A stretch of 49,947 nucleotides of DNA from Paracoccaceae bacterium (GCA_014762635.1 JABURR010000069.1:1-49947), one strand, 5' to 3'; shown: positions 1-8,142, numbered from the stretch's first letter. A program made the numbers and translations. The notes: generated from the letters alone by a model not told the origin.

Positions 1-65
1 AATGCAACATCCGCGTGCGCCGCTACGGCGGGCGTAACGTGCCCTACGGCGAGGCGGTCGAGTAG
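1..65 (+). CDS. 3' end of an unidentified gene
   Basis: An open frame starting at base 3 enters from the window edge and ends at a TAG at 63-65. Only 20 residues are visible, rich in Arg, Gly and Tyr (…RRYGGRNVPYGEAVE). The next gene begins 5 bases downstream, so this is very likely the upstream member of the same operon. Too little is present to assign a family. Confidence 0.5.
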   Translation, partial: CNIRVRRYGGRNVPYGEAVE

Positions 66-70
66 CGCCG

Positions 71-1111
71 ATGACGCCCGCCGAGCTCAAATCCCTGATT
101 ACTCCCTACCGTCGCGCCATGGCGCGCTTCGAAAAGGATGCTGTCGAAGCGATCATGGCCGAGCTGTTCGCGCCCGATGCGGTGTTGCACCTGTGCCACC
201 CCTTCGGTGAGCTTGCGGGGTGGGACGCATTCATGGGCCAGTGCCTGGAGCCGCTTGAGCGCGCCATGCCGGACCTAGAACGGCGCGACATGATCCTGCT
301 GGCCGGAACCACGCCGGAGGGGCAGGACTGGATCGGCGCCATGGGAAATTACATGGGCACCTTCTTGGCCCCGTTCCTCGGGATCCCTCCGACGGGGCAC
401 CTGGCGCATATGCGCTATCACGAGTTCTTTCGCGTCGATGGCGGCAGGGTCGTCGAGATGCAGGCCATCTGGGATATCCCGGAACTGATGTTGCTCGCAG
501 GGGCCTGGCCGATGGCGCCGCAGCTTGGTGCCTTCCTGTGTACCCCAGCCCCGATGTCGGGGGACGGGCTGTCGGTCCAAGGCGATGGCAGCGCCGCGAT
601 GACGCATGTGATCGCCATGCTGACCGACCTCTGCCGTCACCCGACAGAAGGCGGGCCGGAAGTGATGAACCTGCAACGGTATTGGGATCAGCGAATGAAC
701 TGGTACGGACCCGCCGGTATCGGTACGGCGCGCGGGCTCGCGGGCTTCCGGAACTGGCACCAGATTCCCTTCCTGCGCGCGATGCCGGATCGCAAGCTCG
801 ATGCGATGGGTAACCTCCTGTCCCATTGGATGGCCGAAGGGAACTACGTCTGTGAAACCGGCTGGCCCAACATGCGCCTGACCCTGACGGGCGATGGCTG
901 GATGGGCATCCCGCCGGTCGACAAGGAAGTCATGCTCCGCAGCCTCGATTTCTGGCGCATGGAAGATGGTCTGATCCGCGAAAACTGGGTGCTTGTCGAT
1001 TTGCTCGACCTCTATCGGCAGATCGGGGTGGATGTGCTCGGGCGGCTCGCGGAATTCAACAAGGCCCGGAACCTGGATGCGATCGAGCTGCCTGACGGGG
1101 TGAGCGCATGA
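71..1111 (+). CDS. Tandem SnoaL-like (NTF2-fold) protein A
   Basis: A 346-residue protein that reads as two consecutive SnoaL-like/NTF2-fold units, roughly residues 10-150 and 180-330. Each has the pattern of an N-terminal helix with 'LFAPDA'/'YWDQRMNWYGP' followed by strands ending in a 'FFRVDGGRVVEM' or 'FWRMEDGLIRENWVLVDL' segment, typical of the family. SnoaL-like proteins include polyketide ester cyclases, isomerases and hydratases, so the reaction cannot be given. There is no signal peptide, so it should be cytoplasmic. The gene starts 5 bases after the preceding stop and its own TGA overlaps the ATG of the SDR gene (ATGA), which implies translational coupling. A second, related tandem protein lies at 2891-3880. 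Family assignment is fairly sure; function is unknown. Confidence 0.75.
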   Translation: MTPAELKSLITPYRRAMARFEKDAVEAIMAELFAPDAVLHLCHPFGELAGWDAFMGQCLEPLERAMPDLERRDMILLAGTTPEGQDWIGAMGNYMGTFLAPFLGIPPTGHLAHMRYHEFFRVDGGRVVEMQAIWDIPELMLLAGAWPMAPQLGAFLCTPAPMSGDGLSVQGDGSAAMTHVIAMLTDLCRHPTEGGPEVMNLQRYWDQRMNWYGPAGIGTARGLAGFRNWHQIPFLRAMPDRKLDAMGNLLSHWMAEGNYVCETGWPNMRLTLTGDGWMGIPPVDKEVMLRSLDFWRMEDGLIRENWVLVDLLDLYRQIGVDVLGRLAEFNKARNLDAIELPDGVSA

Positions 1112-1872
1112 CACTTCCGAAGACCCCGTCCTTCCGCCTCGACGGCAAGCGCGCTCTGGTGGCCGGGGCGTCGTCGGGCATCGGCATGGCCTGTGCCGTG
1201 GCCCTCGCGGAGAGCGGGGCGGCGGTCACGCTTGTGGCGCGTCGGGCCGAGAAGCTCCGGCATGTTGCCGACGAGATGGCGGCGCGCGGGTGGCATGCGG
1301 ACGTTCTGGCACTCGACATCGCCGACGTGGAGACTACCGCCGAGGCGGTCATACGTGAGGGTCCCTTCGATATCCTGCTGAATTCCGCGGGGCTCGCCCG
1401 TCATTCGGCGGCCGTCGATACGGTTCCACAGGATTTCGACGCCGTGATGGAGGTCAATCTCCGTGGCGCCTATTTCCTGACCCAGGCCGTGGCGAAAGGG
1501 CTGATCGCGGCGGGAAAACCCGGCAGCCTGATCAACATCTCCAGCCAGATGGGCCATGTGGGCGGGCGTGAACGGGCGGTCTACTGCGCTTCGAAATTCG
1601 CCGTCGAAGGGTTCACCAAGGCTTTGGCGCTGGAGTTCGGCGCGGCCCGGATCAGGGTCAACACGATCTGTCCGACCTTCATACTGACCGACCTGACACG
1701 TCCCACCTTCGAGGACCCGGACAAGCGCGCGTGGGTGCTGGACAAGATCAAGCTTGGCCGCGCGGGCGAGGTCGAGGATATCATGGGGGCGGTGGTCTAT
1801 CTGGCATCGGAGGCTTCCGCGCTGGTGACCGGCACATCCCTGATTGTTGACGGAGGTTGGACGGCAGACTGA
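1108..1872 (+). CDS. SDR-family NAD(P)-dependent oxidoreductase
   Basis: A 254-residue classical short-chain dehydrogenase/reductase. Visible hallmarks are the nucleotide-binding GASSGIG stretch (Gly20, Gly24, Gly26), NSAG at 92-95 (a variant of NNAG), Asn117, the catalytic Ser146 and the YxxxK pair Tyr159/Lys163. The C-terminal GTSLIVDGGW motif is also typical. Length is normal for the family. It would interconvert an alcohol and a ketone on a small substrate using NAD(P)H in the cytoplasm; the substrate is unknown. The ATG overlaps the stop of the SnoaL-like gene, and its TGA overlaps the start of the LacI-type regulator, placing it inside a catabolic operon. Confidence 0.9.
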   Translation: MTLPKTPSFRLDGKRALVAGASSGIGMACAVALAESGAAVTLVARRAEKLRHVADEMAARGWHADVLALDIADVETTAEAVIREGPFDILLNSAGLARHSAAVDTVPQDFDAVMEVNLRGAYFLTQAVAKGLIAAGKPGSLINISSQMGHVGGRERAVYCASKFAVEGFTKALALEFGAARIRVNTICPTFILTDLTRPTFEDPDKRAWVLDKIKLGRAGEVEDIMGAVVYLASEASALVTGTSLIVDGGWTAD

Positions 1873-2894
1873 TGAGCGTTGCAAAGATAACATCGGCCGA
1901 CGTCGCGCGCCGGGCAGGGGTGAGCCAGTCGGCGGTCAGCCGGGTGTTCACGCCGGGGGCCTCGGCCTCGAGGAAGACGGTCGAGAAGGTTCGCCGGGCG
2001 GCTGATGAACTGGGTTACCGTCCCAACATCCTGGCCCGCGCCATGGTGTCCGGCAAGAGCCGGATCATCGGGCTGGTGGTCGCCTACCTCGAGAACTACT
2101 TCTACCCCGAGGCGCTCGAGAAACTCTCGAACGCGCTGCAGAAACAGGGGTACCACGTTCTGGTGTTCATGGCCTCGCAGACCTCGGGGGACGTGAACGA
2201 GGTAGTCGAGGAAATCCTCGACTACCAGGTTGACGGGATCATTGCGGCCTCGGTCGCGCTCAGCTCCGACCTGGCACAGCGCTGCAAGGAGGCCGGTGTT
2301 CCCATCGTCTTCTTCAACCGCCGCCAGCAAGGGCACGACTCCTCGGCCGTGATGTCCGACAATCGCAGCGGCGGCCGCAGCGTGGCGAACTTCCTCGTGG
2401 CGGGCGGACACCAGCGCATCGGCTACATCGCCGGCTGGGAGGGCGCCTCGACCCAGGTCGAACGCGAAGCGGGGTTCCTCGAAGGGTTGGCCGCGCACGG
2501 GATCGAACTCCATGCGCGCGAGGTGGGGAATTACGTGCTCGAGCAGGCGCGGCAGGCAGCTCGCGACATGTTCGACCGGCCCGACAGGCCCGACGCGGTG
2601 TTCGTGGCGAACGATCACATGGCTTTCGGCGTCATCGACGTGCTGCGGTACGAGCTTGGCCTTTCCGTGCCGGGCGATGTCTCGGTCGTCGGGTATGACG
2701 ACGTGCCGCCCGCGGCCTGGCGCGCCTATGACCTGACCACGGTGCGTCAGCGCGCCAACCAGATGGTCGATGCCACGGTCGAGATCCTGATGCGGCAGAT
2801 CAATCAGGGCGACACCTCGCCCGAAGAAATCCTGGTGGAGGCCCCGCTCGTGGTGCGGAGCACTGCCCGTATCCCGGAAGGATGGACCCAATGA
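1872..2894 (+). CDS. LacI-family transcriptional regulator
   Basis: A 340-residue LacI/GalR regulator. Residues 5-55 form the helix-turn-helix (SADVARRAGVSQSAVSRVF) with the hinge region ending at GYRPN. The remainder is a periplasmic-binding-protein-like effector domain (GLVVAYLENYFYP… VSVVGYDDVPPAAW). I place the start at the ATG overlapping the SDR stop (TGATG); a TTG 15 bases upstream sits directly against the GGAGG and is less likely. The gene is embedded in the operon, not divergent from it, which suggests autoregulation of the whole catabolic unit. The inducer is probably a small sugar-like or carboxylic metabolite of the pathway, but nothing in the sequence identifies it. Confidence 0.9.
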   Translation: MSVAKITSADVARRAGVSQSAVSRVFTPGASASRKTVEKVRRAADELGYRPNILARAMVSGKSRIIGLVVAYLENYFYPEALEKLSNALQKQGYHVLVFMASQTSGDVNEVVEEILDYQVDGIIAASVALSSDLAQRCKEAGVPIVFFNRRQQGHDSSAVMSDNRSGGRSVANFLVAGGHQRIGYIAGWEGASTQVEREAGFLEGLAAHGIELHAREVGNYVLEQARQAARDMFDRPDRPDAVFVANDHMAFGVIDVLRYELGLSVPGDVSVVGYDDVPPAAWRAYDLTTVRQRANQMVDATVEILMRQINQGDTSPEEILVEAPLVVRSTARIPEGWTQ

Positions 2895-3880
2895 AGGGCT
2901 TCGACCCGAAATTCACGGACTTTCCCGATTACATCATCGGGATCACCAAGGAGATCTGGGAAGACCGCGGAATCGCGACCCTGCATGACTACTACGCGCC
3001 CGATATCGTGGTGCGCTCGCCCGGTTCGGTGGTGGTCGGCAACCAGGGTGTCATCGCGGCGACCATGGCGACGCTGGCGGAATTTCCGGACCGTACTCTC
3101 TACGGCGAAGACGTGATCTGGTCTGGCACCCCCGAGGACGGGATGCTGTCGTCGCACCGCCTGCACTCCACCGCGACGCATGCCTATCCGGGGGTCTACG
3201 GCGAGCCCACGGGCAAGACGCTGCACTACCGTATCCTCGCGGACTGCCACGCCATTGCCAACCAGATCAACGACGAATGGCTGATCCGCGACCAGGGCGC
3301 CATCGTGCGCCAGCTGGGGTGGGACCCGAAGGACTATGCGCGCGATCTGATCGCCCGTGAAGGTGGGCCGCAGGCCTGCGCGCAGCCCTATACGCCCGCC
3401 AACGACGTGGAAGGCCCCTACACGGGCCGGGGCAATGGCAACGAATGGGGGCAGCGCCACGCGGAGATCCTTACGCGGATCATGAACGCGGATTTCACCG
3501 TGATCCCCGAAGCCTATGACCGCGCGGCGAACCTGGCCTACCCCGGGGGGCTGGAGACCCTCAGCCATGACGGCGCGGACCGGTTCTGGATGGGTCTGCG
3601 TGCAGCGTTTCCCAACGCCGCCTTCACGATCCACCATGTCATTGGCCGGGACGATCCGATGATGCCGCCACGCTCTGCCATCCGTTGGAGCCTGCATGGC
3701 AAGCACGAGGGCTGGGGCGCATTCGGCACGCCCACCGGGGCGGAGGTCTTCATCCTGGGCATCAGCCACGCCGAGTTTGGCGCGCTCGTCGGAAACCGCC
3801 CGACCCTGCGCCGCGAATGGACGCTTTTCGACGAAACCGCGATCTGGAAGCAGATCCTGCTCAAGACGGGAGAGCTCTGA
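2891..3880 (+). CDS. Tandem SnoaL-like (NTF2-fold) protein B
   Basis: A 329-residue protein with the same two-unit organisation as the one at 71-1111: SnoaL-like units around residues 10-145 and 185-325 (…LHDYYAPDIVVRSPG… then …ILTRIMNADFTVIPEAYD). I choose the ATG at 2891, which overlaps the regulator stop (ATGA) and has GGAAGGA 8 bases upstream; an in-frame ATG at 2882 falls on the end of that Shine-Dalgarno sequence. No signal peptide or membrane segment is evident. Two divergent tandem SnoaL proteins in one operon could be successive isomerase/hydratase steps or two subunits. The reaction is unknown. Confidence 0.75.
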   Translation: MKGFDPKFTDFPDYIIGITKEIWEDRGIATLHDYYAPDIVVRSPGSVVVGNQGVIAATMATLAEFPDRTLYGEDVIWSGTPEDGMLSSHRLHSTATHAYPGVYGEPTGKTLHYRILADCHAIANQINDEWLIRDQGAIVRQLGWDPKDYARDLIAREGGPQACAQPYTPANDVEGPYTGRGNGNEWGQRHAEILTRIMNADFTVIPEAYDRAANLAYPGGLETLSHDGADRFWMGLRAAFPNAAFTIHHVIGRDDPMMPPRSAIRWSLHGKHEGWGAFGTPTGAEVFILGISHAEFGALVGNRPTLRREWTLFDETAIWKQILLKTGEL

Positions 3881-3970
3881 ATGCGGATGCCGAGCCCGGC
3901 GCTGAGCCGTCATCACGTCTATCTCGCCAGCCTGAGGGCCAGGCGGCTGAACCTACGGCCGCCGGGGTAG
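3881..3970 (+). CDS. Possible 29-residue ORF between the SnoaL-like and bicupin genes
   Basis: A short frame starting directly after the preceding TGA (…TGAATG) encodes 29 residues rich in Arg and Leu and ends at TAG 3968-3970. A GGGAGAG sequence sits about 6 bases upstream of the ATG. The spacer would otherwise be the only sizeable intergenic gap in this operon. It may be a real leader or small protein, or chance. No family is recognised. Confidence 0.2.
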   Translation: MRMPSPALSRHHVYLASLRARRLNLRPPG

Positions 3971-4016
3971 GGCGTTGCCGACCCACCTACCCCAAACGCA
4001 ATCAAGGACCAGACAG

Positions 4017-4982
4017 ATGACACCACAAGACATGGAAGCCCGGATCGTTCGTTACGGCGAGCTTCGGCCCTGCAAGACCGCCTTCATCGATGCTCATACC
4101 CCGGGCAGCGACCAGAAGGAGAACTTCACGATCATCGGTGGCGGCGTATCGGAAAGCCCCGATCAGCATGTGCATATCTCGATCCCGCACGGCTTCAACA
4201 TCGGTGCCGCGGGCCAGCCGCCGAAATGCCGCAACTCGCTGCACGATCACAACACCGCCGAGGCGTTCTTCGTCCTGTCGGGCCGCTGGCGGTTTTTCTG
4301 GGGCCGCTGGGGCACGGCCGGTGAGGTCGTCCTGGAAGAAGGCGACATCTTCAACATCCCCACCGGCGTCTTTCGCGGGTTCGAGAATATCGGCACGGAC
4401 TACGGGATGATCATGGCCATCCTGGGAGGTGACGATGCCGGTGGCGGCGTGCTCTGGGCGCCGCAGGTAATCGAGGACGCAGCAGATCACGGGCTCGTGC
4501 TGGGCGAGAACGGCACGCTCTATGACAGCAAGAAACAGCAGCATCTGCCGGAAGGTGTGAAGCCGATGCCGCTGATGTCGGAAGAAGAGCTGGCCAAGCG
4601 TGCCGAACCCTCCACGGCCGAGGTCCTTCCCAACCACGTCGCCAGATACTGGGACCTCTACGCCCTTGCTGACAAGAACCCGGTCAAGGTCATCGGCGAA
4701 AACGGCGTGCTGCGCGACAAACCGGGGCTCGAGGTCGATTTCATGACCCGCGCATCGGCCAGCGAGAAGATGCATGCCCATGATCGCCCGTCGGTTCTGA
4801 TGCCGGTACGCGGTCACTGGCGCGTAACCTGGGATGGTGGTTCGGTAGTGATCAATCCGGGCGACACAATGAGTGTTCCCGAAAACCTGCCCCACAACGC
4901 CGTCCCCGCGATGACCGGTGAGGCGAGCCTGTATCACATCGTCGCCACCGACGATCCGGCAGGGCCGACATGGACACGATAG
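4017..4982 (+). CDS. Bicupin protein, gentisate-dioxygenase-like architecture
   Basis: A 321-residue protein with two cupin domains. Domain 1 (about residues 65-135) has His76-x-His78-x3-Glu82 and the PTG turn, but the usual motif-2 histidine is replaced (PTGVFR). Domain 2 (about 245-315) has His253-x-His255 and His293 but lacks the motif-1 Glu. Known bicupins of this length include gentisate and 1-hydroxy-2-naphthoate dioxygenases, which use one metal site; which domain binds metal here is unclear. The start is the ATG at 4017 with AAGGA 8 bases upstream; an upstream TTG in frame is not needed. It overlaps the methyltransferase gene by 13 bases. A ring-cleaving or C-C-cleaving dioxygenase role is inference. 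Confidence 0.75.
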   Translation: MTPQDMEARIVRYGELRPCKTAFIDAHTPGSDQKENFTIIGGGVSESPDQHVHISIPHGFNIGAAGQPPKCRNSLHDHNTAEAFFVLSGRWRFFWGRWGTAGEVVLEEGDIFNIPTGVFRGFENIGTDYGMIMAILGGDDAGGGVLWAPQVIEDAADHGLVLGENGTLYDSKKQQHLPEGVKPMPLMSEEELAKRAEPSTAEVLPNHVARYWDLYALADKNPVKVIGENGVLRDKPGLEVDFMTRASASEKMHAHDRPSVLMPVRGHWRVTWDGGSVVINPGDTMSVPENLPHNAVPAMTGEASLYHIVATDDPAGPTWTR

Positions 4983-5581
4983 GTGCCCGCCCCGAGGACA
5001 CTCGGGACATCTACGAACGCAAGGCCGCGCTCTATGACGCGCAGCGCTCGCGGGCCTTGTTCGAGGCACGTTGGCTGGCACGCTTCGCGGCGTGCCTGCC
5101 GGCTGGTGGGCGTGTTCTCGATCTGGGGTGCGGGGCCGGGGAGCCGATCGCGAGCTGGTTCATCGCCGAGGGGTTCGATCTGACCGGGGTCGACTTCTCT
5201 TCGGCGATGCTCGACATCGCGCGGACCCGTTGGCCGCAAGGTGACTGGCGCCAGGCGGACATGCGCGATCTCGATCTTGGCGAGTCCTTCGACGGGATCA
5301 TCGCCTGGAACAGCTTCTTCCACCTGACCAGGGAGGAACAGACCGATGCCATCGCAAGGATGGCCCGACATCTGAAAGCAGGCGGCAGCCTGCTGCTGAC
5401 AGTCGGGCCGCGTGCGGGCGAGGCGCAGGGCGAGGTAGCAGGCGAGCCCGTCTACCATGCCTCGCTGTCGCCTGCGGACTACGCGACCTGCCTCGAGCAG
5501 AACGGCATGATCCTGACGGGGTTCCTGTCCGAGGATGCCGAAACCGACCGCCATACCGTCCTGATGGCGCGCAAGACATAG
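4970..5581 (+). CDS. Class I SAM-dependent methyltransferase
   Basis: A 203-residue Rossmann-fold methyltransferase. Motif I (VLDLGCGAG) is at residues 49-57, the acidic end of strand 2 is at TGVDFS, a motif-II-like ADMRDLD follows, and the motif IV/post region is FDGIIAWNSFFHL. Length is typical of small metabolite O/N/S-methyltransferases (UbiE/Tam-like). It overlaps the end of the bicupin gene by 13 bases and is followed 9 bases later by the MetE-like methyltransferase gene. A SAM-dependent methyltransferase and a zinc thiol-methyltransferase side by side suggest that methyl groups are moved on or off a pathway intermediate; direction and substrate are not visible. Confidence 0.85.
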   Translation: MDTIGARPEDTRDIYERKAALYDAQRSRALFEARWLARFAACLPAGGRVLDLGCGAGEPIASWFIAEGFDLTGVDFSSAMLDIARTRWPQGDWRQADMRDLDLGESFDGIIAWNSFFHLTREEQTDAIARMARHLKAGGSLLLTVGPRAGEAQGEVAGEPVYHASLSPADYATCLEQNGMILTGFLSEDAETDRHTVLMARKT

Positions 5582-5590
5582 GAGCAGCAC

Positions 5591-6712
5591 ATGCCCGTAA
5601 CCACGACCCACGTCGGCTCGCTTCCCCGCACCCAGGAGGTAGTCGATTTCATCTTCGCCCGGGAACGCAACGAAGCCTACGATCCTGCCGCCTTCGATCG
5701 CGCCATGACCGCGGCCGTCTCGGAGACGGTGCGCAAGCAGCGCGAGGCCGGGGTCGATATCGTCAGCGACGGCGAAACCTCCAAGATCTCCTATGCGACC
5801 TATGTGAAGGACCGTTATACCGGTTTTGGAGGCGACAGCCCGCGGAATGCACCCGCCGACCTGAAGCTCTTCCCGTCCTTCCTGAAACGCATCTCCGACA
5901 GCGGCGGCACACCGCAATATGCGCGGCCGATGTGCGTGGGCGAGGTGAAGTCCAAAGGGCAGGGAGAGCTTCAGAAAGACATCGCGAACCTCAAGGCCGC
6001 CATGGCCGAACATGGGCTCGAACGTGGCTTCATGAATGCCGCGTCGCCCGGTGTGATCTCGCTCTTCCTTCAGAACGATTTCTACCCCACCCGCGACGCA
6101 TACCTCGCGGCGCTCGCCGATGCGATGAAGGCCGAGTACGAGACCATCGTGGCCGCCGGGCTGGATCTGCAGCTGGACTGTCCCGACCTGGCGTTGTCGC
6201 GGCACATGCTCTTCAACGATCTGAGTGACGAGGAGTTCCTTAAGGTGGCAGCCTCCCATGTGGAGGCTCTCAACCATGCGCTTGCGGATGTGCCCGCGGA
6301 AAAGGTGCGGGTGCATATCTGCTGGGGCAACTACGAAGGTCCTCATGTCTGCGACATCCCGATGGACAAGATGTTCACCACGCTCATGTCCACGAAATCG
6401 CGCTACGTGCTGTTCGAGACCTCGAACCCGCGCCACGGCCATGAATGGTCGGTCTTCCGGGACCGAAAGTCCGAGATCCCCGAAGACAAGGTCCTGGTTC
6501 CCGGCGTGGTCGACACGACGACCAATTTCGTCGAACACCCCGAGCTTGTCGCCCAGCGCATCCAGCGCTTCGTGGAAATCGTCGGCGCCGACCGGGTGAT
6601 CGCCGGATCCGACTGCGGTTTCGGAACCTTCGCCGGGTTCGGTGCGGTCGATCCCGACATTGCCTATGCAAAGCTCTCCGCGCTGGCCCAGGGCGCGGCC
6701 ATGGTCCGATGA
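5591..6712 (+). CDS. MetE C-terminal-like (core-MetE) zinc methyl/alkyl transferase
   Basis: A 373-residue protein equivalent to the C-terminal catalytic barrel of cobalamin-independent methionine synthase (MetE), without the N-terminal barrel. The zinc ligands are recognisable: His242 and Cys244 (VHICWG), Glu276 (FETSNPR) and Cys342 (GSDCGFG). The N-terminus has the family signature THVGSLPR. Stand-alone proteins of this type include archaeal/bacterial core methionine synthases, methylcobalamin:thiol methyltransferases and epoxyalkane:CoM transferase, all of which activate a thiol on zinc. Its position in a catabolic operon favours demethylation or thiol addition to a pathway substrate over housekeeping methionine synthesis. 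GGAG lies 7 bases upstream of the ATG. Confidence 0.85.
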   Translation: MPVTTTHVGSLPRTQEVVDFIFARERNEAYDPAAFDRAMTAAVSETVRKQREAGVDIVSDGETSKISYATYVKDRYTGFGGDSPRNAPADLKLFPSFLKRISDSGGTPQYARPMCVGEVKSKGQGELQKDIANLKAAMAEHGLERGFMNAASPGVISLFLQNDFYPTRDAYLAALADAMKAEYETIVAAGLDLQLDCPDLALSRHMLFNDLSDEEFLKVAASHVEALNHALADVPAEKVRVHICWGNYEGPHVCDIPMDKMFTTLMSTKSRYVLFETSNPRHGHEWSVFRDRKSEIPEDKVLVPGVVDTTTNFVEHPELVAQRIQRFVEIVGADRVIAGSDCGFGTFAGFGAVDPDIAYAKLSALAQGAAMVR

Positions 6713-7401
6713 CGCCGCTCGTTCTGCTGCCGGGCATGATGTGCGACGCCCGGCTGTTCGGCCCACAGATAGCGGCACTGGGTCAAAGGCGGGCCCTCCA
6801 CCTTGCGGCGCTGACGGAGCACGCGACGACCGCGGACCTCGCGCGGGCGGTGCTTGCTGCCGCGCCACCCCGGTTTGCCCTGGCAGGGCTCTCGATGGGC
6901 GGGATCATCGCGATAGAGATCGTTCACCAGGCGCCCGAGCGTGTCGAGCGCCTGGCGCTGCTTGACACGAACCCCCGTGCCGAACTCCCTGAAGTTCAGG
7001 CCCGGCGTGCCCCGCAGATGGAAAAGGCACGCACCGGGCATCTGCGCGCGGTCATGCGCGACGAGATGAAGCCAAATTACCTGGTCGAAAGCCCGGACAA
7101 GCAGCGCATCCTCGATCTGTGCATGGAGATGGCGATGGGCCTCGGACCAGAGGTCTTCGTCCGCCAGTCGCTTGCGCTCCGGGACCGGCCAGACCGGCAG
7201 GAGACGCTGCGCGGCGTGACCGTGCCGACCCTGGTACTGTGCGGCCAGGAAGATCAACTCTGCCCGGTGGAGAGGCACCGCCTGATGCATGACCTCGTCC
7301 CGGGATCCCGGCTAGAGATCCTGCCCGGCGCGGCGCATCTGCCCACGCTGGAGCAGCCCTTAGCCACGAATGCGGCGCTCGCGCGCTGGTTGGAGGAATA
7401 G
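6709..7401 (+). CDS. Alpha/beta-fold hydrolase
   Basis: A 230-residue alpha/beta hydrolase. The nucleophile elbow is GLSMGG with Ser62. A likely catalytic acid is the Asp in CGQEDQLCP, and the His is in GAAHLPTLEQP. The ATG overlaps the stop of the MetE-like gene (ATGA), and the TAG ends directly before the RraA-like gene ATG. The open frame continues upstream inside the MetE-like gene, but only this start makes sense. The family hydrolyses esters, thioesters, lactones or C-C bonds; enol-lactone or meta-cleavage-product hydrolysis would fit the neighbouring dioxygenase-like and aldolase-like genes. That is inference. Confidence 0.85.
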   Translation: MTPLVLLPGMMCDARLFGPQIAALGQRRALHLAALTEHATTADLARAVLAAAPPRFALAGLSMGGIIAIEIVHQAPERVERLALLDTNPRAELPEVQARRAPQMEKARTGHLRAVMRDEMKPNYLVESPDKQRILDLCMEMAMGLGPEVFVRQSLALRDRPDRQETLRGVTVPTLVLCGQEDQLCPVERHRLMHDLVPGSRLEILPGAAHLPTLEQPLATNAALARWLEE

Positions 7402-8097
7402 ATGAACCAGACCCTGCTCGACCTTCTGAAATCGGTCGATACGCCCACCGTATGCAATGCGATCGAGACGGCCCAGGGCCGACGCGGCTTCGCGAACTTC
7501 ACCCGCGGGACCATGATCGCGTCGGACCCGGGTGCACCGTCCATCGTCGGCTATGCACGCACCGCCAAGATCGCCGCGCTAGAGCCACCGACGGAGGCAC
7601 CGGACGTCATCAAGGCCCGGCGAATGGACTATTACCGCCACATGGCCGAAGGTCCGCGCCCTGCTCTGGCCGTGGTCGAGGATCTCGATTTCCCGGATTG
7701 CATCGGCGCCTACTGGGGCGAGATCAACACCACCGTGCACAAAGGCTTCGGGCTTTCCGGCGCGTTGACCAATGGTGTGATGCGCGACTTGGGGGATCTT
7801 CCCCAGGGCTTCCCCGTGGTCGCGGGCTCCGTCGGGCCGAGCCACGGGTTCGTCCATGTACGAGAGATCGGCACACCTGTCTCGATCTTCGGAATGATTG
7901 TCGAGGATGGCGACCTTGTGCATGCCGACCGTCACGGTGCATTGGTCGTCCCGCTGGATGTGGTCGGCGACCTGCAGCACGCGATCAGGAAGCTTCTGGA
8001 GACCGAGAAACTGATCCTGGAGCCCGCACGCGGACCCAATTTCGACTTCGACGCCTTTGCAGAGGCCTGGGCGAATTTCGAAAAGGCGCGCACGTAG
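7402..8097 (+). CDS. RraA-family aldolase/decarboxylase-like protein
   Basis: A 231-residue RraA/HMG-CHA aldolase family protein. The conserved region is WGEI (105-108), then about 15 residues on TNGVMRD (123-129), where Arg128 and Asp129 match the pyruvate- and metal-binding residues of class II 4-hydroxy-4-methyl-2-oxoglutarate / 4-carboxy-4-hydroxy-2-oxoadipate aldolases. True RraA RNase E inhibitors are shorter and lie in other contexts. It is the last gene of the operon, starting immediately after the hydrolase stop. Aldolases of this group complete gallate and protocatechuate-4,5 cleavage by releasing pyruvate, which suggests the operon ends in a C-C cleavage. Exact substrate not determinable. 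Confidence 0.8.
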   Translation: MNQTLLDLLKSVDTPTVCNAIETAQGRRGFANFTRGTMIASDPGAPSIVGYARTAKIAALEPPTEAPDVIKARRMDYYRHMAEGPRPALAVVEDLDFPDCIGAYWGEINTTVHKGFGLSGALTNGVMRDLGDLPQGFPVVAGSVGPSHGFVHVREIGTPVSIFGMIVEDGDLVHADRHGALVVPLDVVGDLQHAIRKLLETEKLILEPARGPNFDFDAFAEAWANFEKART

Positions 8098-8142
8098 CCA
8101 GACAGCCGCCGCCGTCCACAAATGACACCACCGCCACCTGAC

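Noticed and set aside
4934-6868. A 644-codon minus-strand frame opposite the methyltransferase and MetE-like genes
   Set aside because: Composition is that of a shadow frame and it covers two genes with intact catalytic motifs on the plus strand.
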